From an uncultured Collinsella sp. (lineage in GTDB: Bacteria; Actinomycetota; Coriobacteriia; Coriobacteriales; Coriobacteriaceae), in NCBI GenBank assembly GCA_900541185.1, contig UQIQ01000059.1, positions 1 through 12,334 of the forward strand: a stretch of DNA of 12,334 nucleotides. The letters are read 5' to 3'. Both the position numbers and the translations under genes were made by a program. The notes below the pieces were generated by a model. It made no database searches. It worked only from the letters and a program-made list of their open reading frames with translations, and was not told the origin of the DNA. Positions 1-6,241 of the stretch are shown here, piece by piece. How positions within the stretch are numbered: position 1 is the first letter of the stretch; each line of letters starts with the position of its first letter.

Positions 1-53
1 GCATACGAGATGCCGTCGAGTCTCGTGGGCTCGGAGATGTGTATAAGAGACAG
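1..53. other. Illumina Nextera i7 adapter (assembly artefact)
   Basis: Positions 1-11 are the end of the P7 flow-cell primer, 12-19 an 8-base i7 index (gccgtcga), 20-34 the Nextera read-2 overhang and 35-53 the 19-bp Tn5 mosaic end (AGATGTGTATAAGAGACAG). None of this is genomic. A start codon at 39 lies in the mosaic end and opens a spurious frame. Genomic sequence begins at 54. Confidence 0.99.
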
Positions 54-685
54 GCCTGCCACTGCAGATGTCTATTACCGAAGACGTCGATGTTATCCGT
101 CATTACGTGGAAATCGCTGACGGTATCGCTATTCCCGGCGGCCCGGACGTCAACCCCAAACGCTGGGGCGACGAGCGTCCTTACGACCCCACGCTGTGCT
201 GTGAGATTCGCGACCGTTTTGAGTTTAAGCTGGTTAACGAGGTGCTTCGCGCCAAGAAGCCGCTCTTTACCACCTGCCGAGGCACGCAGCTGCTCAATGT
301 CGCCACCGGCGGCACCCTGTGCATGGACGTGCCGAGCCTGGGCGCGCGCGAGGGCCGCACGCAGTGGCGCCATACCCACGTGCTCAACGATCCCGTGCAC
401 CCCGTCGAGGTCGTGCCGGGCTCGCTGCTGGAGCGCGCGGTTGGCGGGCACAGGCTGATCCAGACCAACTCGGCACATCACTGCTGCGTCGACCGTCTGG
501 GTAAAAGCACGCGCTTGGTCGCCAAGGCAACCGACGGCGTTCCCGAGTGCATCGAGGTCGAAGGCCAGCCTTTCTGCCTGGGCGTGCAATGGCACCCTGA
601 GTACACGTGGAAGACGCTCGAGACCGACTTTAACCTGTGGAAGTCGTTTGTCGAGGCAGCGGCAAAGGTTAAGCAGGCGCGCTAG
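54..685 (+). CDS. Gamma-glutamyl-gamma-aminobutyrate hydrolase family (peptidase C26) protein, 5'-truncated
   Basis: This is a class-I glutamine amidotransferase-fold hydrolase of the C26 / PuuD-like family, whose characterised members hydrolyse gamma-glutamyl amides such as gamma-Glu-GABA in the cytoplasm. Numbering from Met at 68: an IPGGPDVNP loop at 22-30, the nucleophile elbow TTCRGTQLLN with Cys70, an NSAHHCCVDRLG segment at 134-145 typical of the family, and a GVQWHPE motif supplying His176 and Glu178. The catalytic triad is therefore complete. The frame stays open upstream of Met68 (codons reading P-L-Q) to the adapter junction, and family members are about 235-250 residues, so roughly 30-45 N-terminal residues are missing and Met68 is probably internal. 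The substrate cannot be told from sequence. A strong terminator follows at 710. Confidence 0.9.
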
Positions 686-709
686 CTCGCGAACCCCACA
701 ACAAATAAG

Positions 710-749
710 GGTGCCCCGCCGGCCACATGGTCCGACGGGGCACCATTTT
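710..749. terminator. Bidirectional intrinsic terminator between convergent genes
   Basis: A 9-bp perfect stem, ggtgccccg (710-718) with cggggcacc (736-744), is extended by cgg/ccg after one mismatch and followed by attttac on the plus strand. Read on the minus strand it is followed by the T-rich ccttatttgttg. It lies 24 nt after the C26 stop and 46 nt past the Hpt stop, so it plausibly ends both convergent transcripts. Confidence 0.85.
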
Positions 750-790
750 ACCTATATGCTGCCTGCACGCAGCCCAAGGCCCGCAAGCCC

Positions 791-1147
791 TTATTCGGCC
801 GCCTCGCGCAGGGCCGACATCGTTGCCGCATATTGTTGCTGCAACGCATGCATTCCCTCGCGAGCGCCGTCAACGGTATCGGCACCGCGCAGCGCCTCGG
901 TCACCACGACCGCCGGCTCGTACAGATTATCGAATCCCAGGTTCTGGCTCACGCCCTTGAGCGTATGCGCTGCCATAAACGCACCTTCGGCGTCTCCCGC
1001 CGCCATGGCGGCCTCCAGCTTGTCCATGCTCTCGTCATCCAAAAACTTGAGGGCAAAGCGGGCAAGCATTTCCTCGCCCATCAGCCGAGCGCACGCGTCA
1101 TCATAATTGGCGCCGATCTTCTCATACGCCTCACGCATGGAAATCAT
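791..1147 (-). CDS. Hpt (histidine phosphotransfer) domain protein
   Basis: A 118-residue stand-alone Hpt protein. Hpt domains are four-helix bundles that shuttle phosphate between receiver domains in multistep phosphorelays, with no catalytic activity of their own. The phosphorylatable residue is His61 in the signature AAHTLKGVSQNLGF (59-72), which matches the family consensus HxLKGxxxxxG. No signal peptide or membrane segment is seen, so it should be cytosolic. The ATG at 1147 has an aaaggag Shine-Dalgarno 10 nt upstream; the next in-frame Met (codon 4) would be too far from it. It begins 24 nt after the stop of the HD-GYP gene, so the two are probably one operon, with the SD in the short gap. 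The natural partner would be a receiver domain, but the receiver in the neighbouring protein lacks its phospho-acceptor Asp, so the true partners may be encoded elsewhere. Confidence 0.9.
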   Translation of the reverse strand: MISMREAYEKIGANYDDACARLMGEEMLARFALKFLDDESMDKLEAAMAAGDAEGAFMAAHTLKGVSQNLGFDNLYEPAVVVTEALRGADTVDGAREGMHALQQQYAATMSALREAAE

Positions 1148-1171
1148 GGATTAAAAACTCCTTTGGTCAAA

Positions 1172-3052
1172 CTAAATCGTGGGAAACGCGACGACATCGG
1201 CGGGGCGTGCCAACGTCTCGGCAATACGGTCTTGCACCTCGAGCAGGCAATCGAGCAACAGCGGGTTAAACTCACCGCACTTACCGTCCAGAATCATCTT
1301 GATCGCTTCCTCGTGCGGGATAGCGTCCTTGTACACGCGCACGCTCGTCAGGGCATCGTACACGTCGGCCACCGAAACCACCTGTGCGGCAATGGGAATT
1401 TCGTCGCCCTTAAGGCCATCGGGATAACCCTTGCCGTCCCAGCGCTCGTGGTGCCAACGCGCGATCTGGTACGCATATTCCATAAGCGCATTGCCGGCGT
1501 GATGGCTACCCAGCTCACGCAGCATGTCGGCGCCGATCGTGGTATGCGTCTTCATAATCTCGAACTCCTCGGGCGTAAGGCGTCCGGGCTTGTTGAGAAT
1601 CGCATCGTCAATCGACATCTTGCCGATATCGTGCAGCGCCGAAGCCAGGGCGATCGTGGAGCGTTCCTCATTGTCGAGGGAGATCGTGTCGCTACGCCGG
1701 ACCAGACAGCCAAGCAGCAGCTCGGTCAGCTTCTCGATGTTCGTAACGTGCCTGCCGCTCTCGCCGTTACGAAGCTCCATGACGCCGGCCATGATGTCGA
1801 TGAGCATGCGACTGTTCTTGACGCGCTCGTTGTACTGCTGGGACAGCAGGTTCGTCAGGCGGCGCTGCTTGGCGTATAGGCGGATGGTGTTGCTCACACG
1901 GCGGCGCACGACACGGGAGTCAAACGGGCGGTTGATATAGTCCGAGGCGCCCAGCTCGTACGCGCGCAGAACCATATCATCGGAATCTTCGCTCGAAATC
2001 ATGATGACGGGCAGATTGTCACTAACCGATCGGCGCGACAGATCGGCCAGCACCTCAAAGCCGCTTACGCCCGGCATGACAATATACAGCAGCACGAGCG
2101 ACAACTCATCGCCATAGCGGTCGACCATGTCGAGCGCCGCACGACCGTGGTCGGCCTCGAGGATGCAATACTCGTCCTTGAGCATCTCGCTGAGAATGGC
2201 TCGGTTCATCTCGGAGTCATCGACAATAAGCACCAAAGGCTTTTCGCTTTGGAAGGCCTCGATGGAATCGGCATCGGTCACGACCGTACCGGCTTTTGCC
2301 TTAGCGCGGCTCAATAACTGGACAGCGCGGCCAACGCCCTCATCGACCGTCTCGCCATGAATGCGAACGCCACCAACACATGCCGTCAAGCTCACGTACT
2401 CATGGCCCGGAATAATCGTGGAATGAACGGCTTCGGATACCTGATGCAAGCGACGGGCGAAGTCATCGGAGGGAATATTGGGCATGACAACCACAAACTT
2501 GTCGCAGCCATAGCGCACAAGCTCGTCAGTCGAACGGATTCCGCTGCGCATGGCTGTCGCCACAGCACCGAGCGCAAGGTCGCCGGCATGACGGCCACAC
2601 GTATCGTTGAAGGCCCTAAAATCATCAAGGTCGATCATCGCAATGCCGGCATTCATGCGGGCGCTACGGAGCTTTTCCTCGTAATATCGGCGATTGCGCA
2701 CGCCCGTCAGCACGTCGGTGTAGACAAGGTCCTCTTCTGTGGCCTCTTGCTCATCAATCGGACGCACCATCAGCAAGACGTGAGGCTCACCCTCGACCTT
2801 TAAAGGGCGCAGGCGGGCGCGGTACTCAACACCATCGTTGAGCAGTTGCTCCGACACCTCACCCGAATCTGCCAAGGCCTCAAGACTCGACTGACGCAGA
2901 CAAGGGCAGCGATCGCCGGCGAGCAAGCAGTTAGGCTCGTTCTTAATCTGGTCGGCCGACAGCAAACGTACCACGGGGTAGGTCTTCGCGACGCGGGCGA
3001 CCTCGACGGCAGCCTCCTCGTCGGTTAGATTGGCCTCGTGATTATTGAGCAT
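1172..3052 (-). CDS. Composite c-di-GMP signalling protein: sensor-GGDEF(degenerate)-REC(Asp to Tyr)-HD-GYP
   Basis: A 626-residue cytosolic protein. Residues about 20-105 are an unassigned, possibly PAS-like sensor with Cys42, Cys49 and Cys51. A GGDEF domain (about 110-265) starts with TDVLTGVRNRRY but reads GCDKF at 182-186 instead of GGDEF; the RxxD inhibitory-site motif (R173-D176, five residues upstream) is kept. A receiver domain (about 272-391) has the acidic pair D278/D279, but LLYIVMPG places Tyr323 where the phospho-acceptor Asp belongs, and Arg375 replaces the conserved Lys. The HD-GYP domain (about 413-608) is intact: HD 474-475, His503, His534-His535, GYP 542-544, and D563 in SVADVYDAL. 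It should therefore be a c-di-GMP phosphodiesterase with regulatory pseudo-domains. I chose ATG 3052 (gaaaggg SD 6 nt upstream); a GTG at 3103 would add 17 residues but has only a weak SD. The Hpt gene follows. Confidence 0.9.
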   Translation of the reverse strand: MLNNHEANLTDEEAAVEVARVAKTYPVVRLLSADQIKNEPNCLLAGDRCPCLRQSSLEALADSGEVSEQLLNDGVEYRARLRPLKVEGEPHVLLMVRPIDEQEATEEDLVYTDVLTGVRNRRYYEEKLRSARMNAGIAMIDLDDFRAFNDTCGRHAGDLALGAVATAMRSGIRSTDELVRYGCDKFVVVMPNIPSDDFARRLHQVSEAVHSTIIPGHEYVSLTACVGGVRIHGETVDEGVGRAVQLLSRAKAKAGTVVTDADSIEAFQSEKPLVLIVDDSEMNRAILSEMLKDEYCILEADHGRAALDMVDRYGDELSLVLLYIVMPGVSGFEVLADLSRRSVSDNLPVIMISSEDSDDMVLRAYELGASDYINRPFDSRVVRRRVSNTIRLYAKQRRLTNLLSQQYNERVKNSRMLIDIMAGVMELRNGESGRHVTNIEKLTELLLGCLVRRSDTISLDNEERSTIALASALHDIGKMSIDDAILNKPGRLTPEEFEIMKTHTTIGADMLRELGSHHAGNALMEYAYQIARWHHERWDGKGYPDGLKGDEIPIAAQVVSVADVYDALTSVRVYKDAIPHEEAIKMILDGKCGEFNPLLLDCLLEVQDRIAETLARPADVVAFPTI

Positions 3053-3182
3053 ATGGGGCCCTTTCGATAGCTTCGCATAGTAGCGGTGGGTTCCAAATGT
3101 CACAAGGGTAACACCTTGCCGATGCAGGTAAGCACGTGAATGCCGTTACATTTTTATGAGTTGGCAGACGGCGCAATTGGAG

Positions 3183-3235
3183 CCGCAAACGTAAGGTTTT
3201 GAGCACATTTGTTAACACAGCCGAAACGTTTGCGG
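3183..3235. repeat. 10-bp perfect inverted repeat in the gap between hydrolase and HD-GYP genes
   Basis: ccgcaaacgt (3183-3192) and acgtttgcgg (3226-3235) are perfect reverse complements separated by 33 nt. The spacer contains a second small palindrome, tgttaaca (3210-3217). No T-tract follows on either strand, so a standard intrinsic terminator is doubtful. The position suits either the 3' end of the hydrolase transcript or an upstream operator of the HD-GYP gene. Nothing else is recognisable in 3104-3263. Confidence 0.5.
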
Positions 3236-3263
3236 GTGAAGCCTGTTTTGGCTATTGCGGGTG

Positions 3264-4061
3264 TTAGAGCCCCAGAATGCCACGGACAGTCTGGGCAGCC
3301 GCTGCCGGGCGATCGCGCAGGCCATTGTGCGTGCCGGGAACCATTACGAGTGGACAGTCCAAAAGCTCAGCCGCTATCCTCGTTCCCGCCTCGCGGGGCG
3401 TACCAATCGAGAGCTCGCCCAAAAGCACGGCGGCCACCGTTTTCGACGCGCGAACACTATCCCAATCGGGAATGCAGGTCATAGTAATCCCGTATTCGTT
3501 CGCCATGAAACTGCGGCCGTTGCGCAGGGCGTGCTTGGCTTCTGCCTCGGTTAACTTGGGGGCCTCAGGATCCGAATCGCCGATGGCGCCCAGGAAGGCC
3601 CGTAATGCCCTGGAGACCTTTCCCGCGGCGATCATCTCGAGCAAAACCGGGGCCGCGCCCAGGCCGGCACCCTCATCCGTCACGGCGGGTTCATGCAGAA
3701 TCGCACGCGAGATTATGGCGGGGTTTGCACGGAGAAGCTCCAGGGCCACCAACGTACCGGCACTGTGCGCAAGCACGTTTGCCGGAGCGCCAATATGCTC
3801 GATAACGGCCTGCAGGTCGGCGGCCTGGGCGGCGAGGTCGTAGCGTCCGTCTGCAGCGTCGCCACTCTCACCGCAACCGCGGCGGTCGTAGGCAATGACG
3901 CGATGGTCACAGGCGAGCTCGCGGGCGATGGCGTCAAAAAAGACGCCGTCGACGCAGGCACCGTGCACGCACACCAAAGCGGGAGCATCAGGCGATACAT
4001 CTGGGCCGGCATACTCGCGGCAGGAGATCGTGGTGCCCGCATTCTCGACCGTAAAATCCAT
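3264..4061 (-). CDS. Alpha/beta fold hydrolase
   Basis: A 265-residue alpha/beta hydrolase. The oxyanion-hole segment is VCVHGACVDGVFF (about 30-42), followed by the family motif AYDRRGCGES (57-66). The nucleophile elbow is LAHSAGT with Ser100 (an A-H-S-A-G variant of GxSxG), and His245 in the VPGTHNGLRD segment is the likely catalytic histidine. The catalytic acid is not certain; Glu216 lies near the expected place after a beta strand (VLLGELS). No signal peptide is visible, so it is probably cytosolic. Substrate unknown: the fold covers esterases, lactonases, dehalogenases and more. The ATG at 4061 is preceded by a G-rich stretch (gggggc) that may act as SD. It is divergent from the radical SAM gene and transcribed toward the HD-GYP gene, 211 nt away, so it is probably a separate unit. 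Confidence 0.88.
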   Translation of the reverse strand: MDFTVENAGTTISCREYAGPDVSPDAPALVCVHGACVDGVFFDAIARELACDHRVIAYDRRGCGESGDAADGRYDLAAQAADLQAVIEHIGAPANVLAHSAGTLVALELLRANPAIISRAILHEPAVTDEGAGLGAAPVLLEMIAAGKVSRALRAFLGAIGDSDPEAPKLTEAEAKHALRNGRSFMANEYGITMTCIPDWDSVRASKTVAAVLLGELSIGTPREAGTRIAAELLDCPLVMVPGTHNGLRDRPAAAAQTVRGILGL

Positions 4062-4083
4062 GTTGTGCCCCCATCATCAACGC

Positions 4084-4115
4084 CCATCCAGTTGTACATC
4101 GGTACGGTTGGATGG
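4084..4115. promoter_or_regulatory. 14-bp imperfect palindrome upstream of the alpha/beta hydrolase
   Basis: Arms 4084-4097 and 4102-4115 flank the 4-nt centre atcg. In plus-strand RNA all 14 positions pair, three as G-U wobbles; in minus-strand RNA three central mismatches interrupt the stem. The outer arms (ccatcca/tggatgg) and inner gtac/gtac are perfect as DNA. It ends 22 nt upstream of the hydrolase start, a fitting place for a repressor operator or a 5'-leader hairpin. The assignment is inference only. Confidence 0.45.
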
Positions 4116-4286
4116 ACCCGCATTTCCTTACGCCTTGTTAACAGATTAACTGTACCCGACCCGATACCTTTCATGACGCGGCATCGAAGGCAGAGTTAAA
4201 AAACGAAACCTGCAAAGCACAAGCCCGGACCATACGTTGGAGCCGATGCTATGCTTAAGGTTAATTGTCTTGAGGAGCATATGCCT

Positions 4287-5063
4287 ATGTCTACGTTTTT
4301 GAATGCCAGCCCCATCTTTGGGCCCGTTCGTAGCCGTCGCCTTGGTCTCTCGCTCGGCGTCAACATGATGCCGGCCAGCGGCAAAATCTGCACGTTCGAC
4401 TGCATCTACTGCGAGAACGGTCTCAACGCCGAGCGCCCCTGCCACGAGCCGTACAACACAGCTGCCGTGGTACTCGACGCGCTCGAGGCAAAGCTGCGCG
4501 AGATGGCAGCCGAGGGCGAGCTCCCCGATGTAATCACGTTTGCCGGCAACGGCGAGCCCACCGCCGCACCGGAGTTTCCGCAGGCCATCGCCGGCGCCGT
4601 CGCGCTGCGCGACGAGCTTGCCCCAAACTCCAAGATCGCCGTGCTCTCCAACGGCACGCGCGCCGACCGTCCCCAGGTACACGATGCGCTCATGATGGTC
4701 GACGACAACATCCTCAAGCTCGATACGGTCGACCCGGCATTTATCCAGCTGCTCGACCAGCCCGTTGGCCCCTACGATGTGGAGCACCAGATTGAGACGT
4801 TCGCAAGCTTTGACGGTCATGTCATTATCCAGACGATCTTTTTGACCGGCGAGTATCAGGGCAAGCTCATCGACAACACCGGCGAGGAGTACGTCGGCCC
4901 TTGGCTCGCGGCGCTCGAGCGCATTCGCCCGCAGGAGGCGACCATCTACACGGTGGCGCGCGAGACACCGGTCGCCGGCCTTGCCAAAGCAGCGCCCGAG
5001 GTGCTCGACGCCATTGCCGCGCGCGTCCAAGCCCTCGGCATTCCCTGCCAGGTGAGCTACTAG
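4287..5063 (+). CDS. Radical SAM protein, COG0731 (wyosine synthase-like) family
   Basis: A 258-residue radical SAM enzyme. The family opening FGPVRSRRLGLSLGVNMMP is followed by the cluster motif CTFDCIYC (Cys35, Cys39, Cys42), which binds the [4Fe-4S] cluster that cleaves S-adenosylmethionine. Next come ITFAGNGEPT (SAM-binding GE-type motif), LSNGT and NILKLDT, all typical of COG0731. That group is named after archaeal TYW1, which makes the tricyclic base of tRNA-Phe, but bacteria do not make wyosine, so the reaction of bacterial members is not known to me. I chose ATG 4287 because GAGGAG (4272-4277) lies 9 nt upstream; ATG 4281 would be only 3 nt from it, and ATG 4251 has no SD. It is monocistronic-looking: the next gene has its own promoter, and a large hairpin lies between them. 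Confidence 0.88.
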   Translation: MSTFLNASPIFGPVRSRRLGLSLGVNMMPASGKICTFDCIYCENGLNAERPCHEPYNTAAVVLDALEAKLREMAAEGELPDVITFAGNGEPTAAPEFPQAIAGAVALRDELAPNSKIAVLSNGTRADRPQVHDALMMVDDNILKLDTVDPAFIQLLDQPVGPYDVEHQIETFASFDGHVIIQTIFLTGEYQGKLIDNTGEEYVGPWLAALERIRPQEATIYTVARETPVAGLAKAAPEVLDAIAARVQALGIPCQVSY

Positions 5064-5104
5064 CAAAACCACGCAGCAGCTAGCACCCGCCATCCCGCTC
5101 CATC

Positions 5105-5174
5105 AGTTGCGGTGATATAGTTCCTATTTGTGCTGTTAAACCGCTTAAATCGGAACTATATCACCGCAACTTTT
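5105..5174 (+). terminator. 20-bp perfect inverted repeat with T-tract: terminator or repetitive hairpin element
   Basis: Positions 5105-5124 and 5152-5171 are perfect reverse complements, with a further imperfect extension (attt/aaat) after one mismatch and a loop of about 15 nt. The right arm runs into tttt (5171-5174), as in an intrinsic terminator for the radical SAM gene, whose stop is 41 nt upstream. The stem is far longer than needed for termination and is AT-richer than the genes, so it may also be a dispersed repeat. Confidence 0.8.
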
Positions 5175-5192
5175 ATGGACGCGTGGGTGGGC

Positions 5193-5198
5193 TATACT
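5193..5198 (+). promoter_or_regulatory. Probable -10 element of the map promoter
   Basis: TATACT matches the sigma-70 consensus at five of six bases and lies 25 nt before the map start, giving a leader of about 19 nt. A -35 is weak: ttttat at 5171-5176 with a 16-nt spacer, overlapping the end of the 20-bp hairpin. An aaaggaag SD follows at 5210-5217. Confidence 0.5.
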
Positions 5199-5223
5199 AG
5201 CTGCGAATGAAAGGAAGTTAGCC

Positions 5224-6111
5224 ATGTTTGACAACGGACCCGTACCCGGCCGCAACGATACTTGCTGGTGCGGCAGCGGCAAAAAATATAAGAAATGCCA
5301 TAGCGCTTTTGATGAGCGCCTCGAGCGCTTGTGGGAAGAGGGCTGGGAGGTCCTGCCCCGCACGCTCTACAAGACGCCCGCCGACATCGAGGGCATCAAG
5401 CGCTCCGCCGCCATCAACGTGGGCGTGCTCGACTACGTAGGCGAGCACATCGCCGCGGGCATGACCACCAACCAGATCGACCAGATGATCTACGACTACA
5501 CCGTCGAGCACGGTGGCACGCCGGCCGACCTCAACTACGAGGGCTACCCCAAGAGCGTGTGCACCTCGATCAATGACGTGGTCTGCCACGGCATCCCCTG
5601 CGATACGGACATGCTGCACGAGGGCGACATCATCAACGTGGACTGCTCCACGATCCTAGACGGCTACTTTAGCGACTCGAGCCGCATGTTCTGCATCGGC
5701 GAGGTCTCGGCCGAGCGCCAGCGCCTGGTCGACGTCACCCGCGCCAGCGTGGAGGCGGGTCTGGCAGCCGTCAAGCCATGGCTGCCGCTGTCCGTTATGG
5801 CCGAGGCCGTACAAAAGACGGTCGAGGACGCCGGCTTTAGCGTGGTGCGCGAGTACGGCGGACACGGCATCGGTAAGGAGTTCCACGAGGACCCGTTTGT
5901 GGGCTTTACCACCGAGGCACCCGATGTGGACACCATCATGGCTCCGGGCATGGTCTTTACCATCGAGCCCATGGTCAATGCCGGATCGCCCGACATCAAG
6001 ATTAGCAAGGGTGACGGCTGGTGCGTGCGCACCAAGGACGGCAGCGATTCGGCCCAGTGCGAGGTACAGCTCGTGGTGACCGAGGACGGCTACGAGCTGC
6101 TGAGCTGGTAG
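5224..6111 (+). CDS. map: Type I methionyl aminopeptidase with N-terminal SEC-C zinc motif
   Basis: Methionine aminopeptidase removes the initiator Met from nascent proteins at the ribosome. The 295-residue protein begins with an SEC-C zinc-binding motif, CWCGSGKKYKKCH (Cys14, Cys16, Cys25, His26), as found at the SecA C-terminus and in a subset of bacterial MetAPs; it may aid ribosome or partner binding. The pita-bread catalytic domain follows with all five metal ligands: Asp140, Asp151 (11 apart, as in E. coli), His214 in GGHGIG, Glu248 in IEPM and Glu280 in QCEVQ, plus His122 in VCHGIP. The ATG has a good SD (aaaggaag, 6 nt spacer). A TATACT -10 lies just upstream and a strong terminator just downstream, so it is probably monocistronic. 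It is expected to be active and essential unless a second map exists. Confidence 0.97.
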   Translation: MFDNGPVPGRNDTCWCGSGKKYKKCHSAFDERLERLWEEGWEVLPRTLYKTPADIEGIKRSAAINVGVLDYVGEHIAAGMTTNQIDQMIYDYTVEHGGTPADLNYEGYPKSVCTSINDVVCHGIPCDTDMLHEGDIINVDCSTILDGYFSDSSRMFCIGEVSAERQRLVDVTRASVEAGLAAVKPWLPLSVMAEAVQKTVEDAGFSVVREYGGHGIGKEFHEDPFVGFTTEAPDVDTIMAPGMVFTIEPMVNAGSPDIKISKGDGWCVRTKDGSDSAQCEVQLVVTEDGYELLSW

Positions 6112-6120
6112 CCGTGGATG

Positions 6121-6164
6121 CGCCGGATGCTGACGGGCACGCTCGTCTTGCATCCGGCGTTTTT
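6121..6164 (+). terminator. Intrinsic terminator of map
   Basis: A 10-bp perfect stem, cgccggatgc (6121-6130) with gcatccggcg (6150-6159), has an inner gacg/cgtc extension and is followed directly by ttttt (6160-6164). It begins 9 nt after the map stop. Confidence 0.93.
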
Positions 6165-6181
6165 ATTTGAACGTTTTGCCT

Positions 6182-6222
6182 GATAAAACCTGCCAAAATA
6201 AACCTGTCCCCTTTTGGCAGGT
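6182..6222. repeat. Dispersed 41-bp hairpin repeat, copy 1
   Basis: Shares 39 of 41 bases with 8452-8492. It contains a perfect 11-bp inverted repeat, acctgccaaaa (6188-6198) with ttttggcaggt (6212-6222), around a 13-nt loop. The loop holds another acctg that could pair with the right arm instead. Here it lies between the map terminator and the dehydrogenase SD, so it would be in that gene's 5' leader if transcription starts upstream. Confidence 0.85.
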
Positions 6223-6241
6223 CGAGCGGAGAGGACTGCTT

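Noticed and set aside
39..458. Open frame starting at 39, 139 codons
   Set aside because: Its start codon lies in the Tn5 mosaic end of the adapter and it overlaps the C26 gene in another frame, with low-complexity Arg/Ala/Ser content.
833..1879. 348-codon plus-strand frame antisense to Hpt and HD-GYP
   Set aside because: It is the complement of two genes with clear domains; its composition (His, Val, Leu, Arg, Gly) is that of a GC-rich antisense shadow, and no SD or motif is seen.
4251..4286. Upstream starts (4251, 4281) for the radical SAM gene
   Set aside because: 4251 has no SD and 4281 is 3 nt from GAGGAG; 4287 has 9-nt spacing and fits the family's N-terminus.
4146..5093. 315-codon minus-strand frame antisense to the radical SAM gene
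   Set aside because: Mirrors the coding strand with CxxxCxxC; no recognisable domain in the antisense product.
6167..6241. 25-codon N-terminal extension of the dehydrogenase from TTG 6167
   Set aside because: It would start at the map terminator T-run and translate through the dispersed repeat; the GTG at 6242 has a well-spaced SD and a normal first beta strand.
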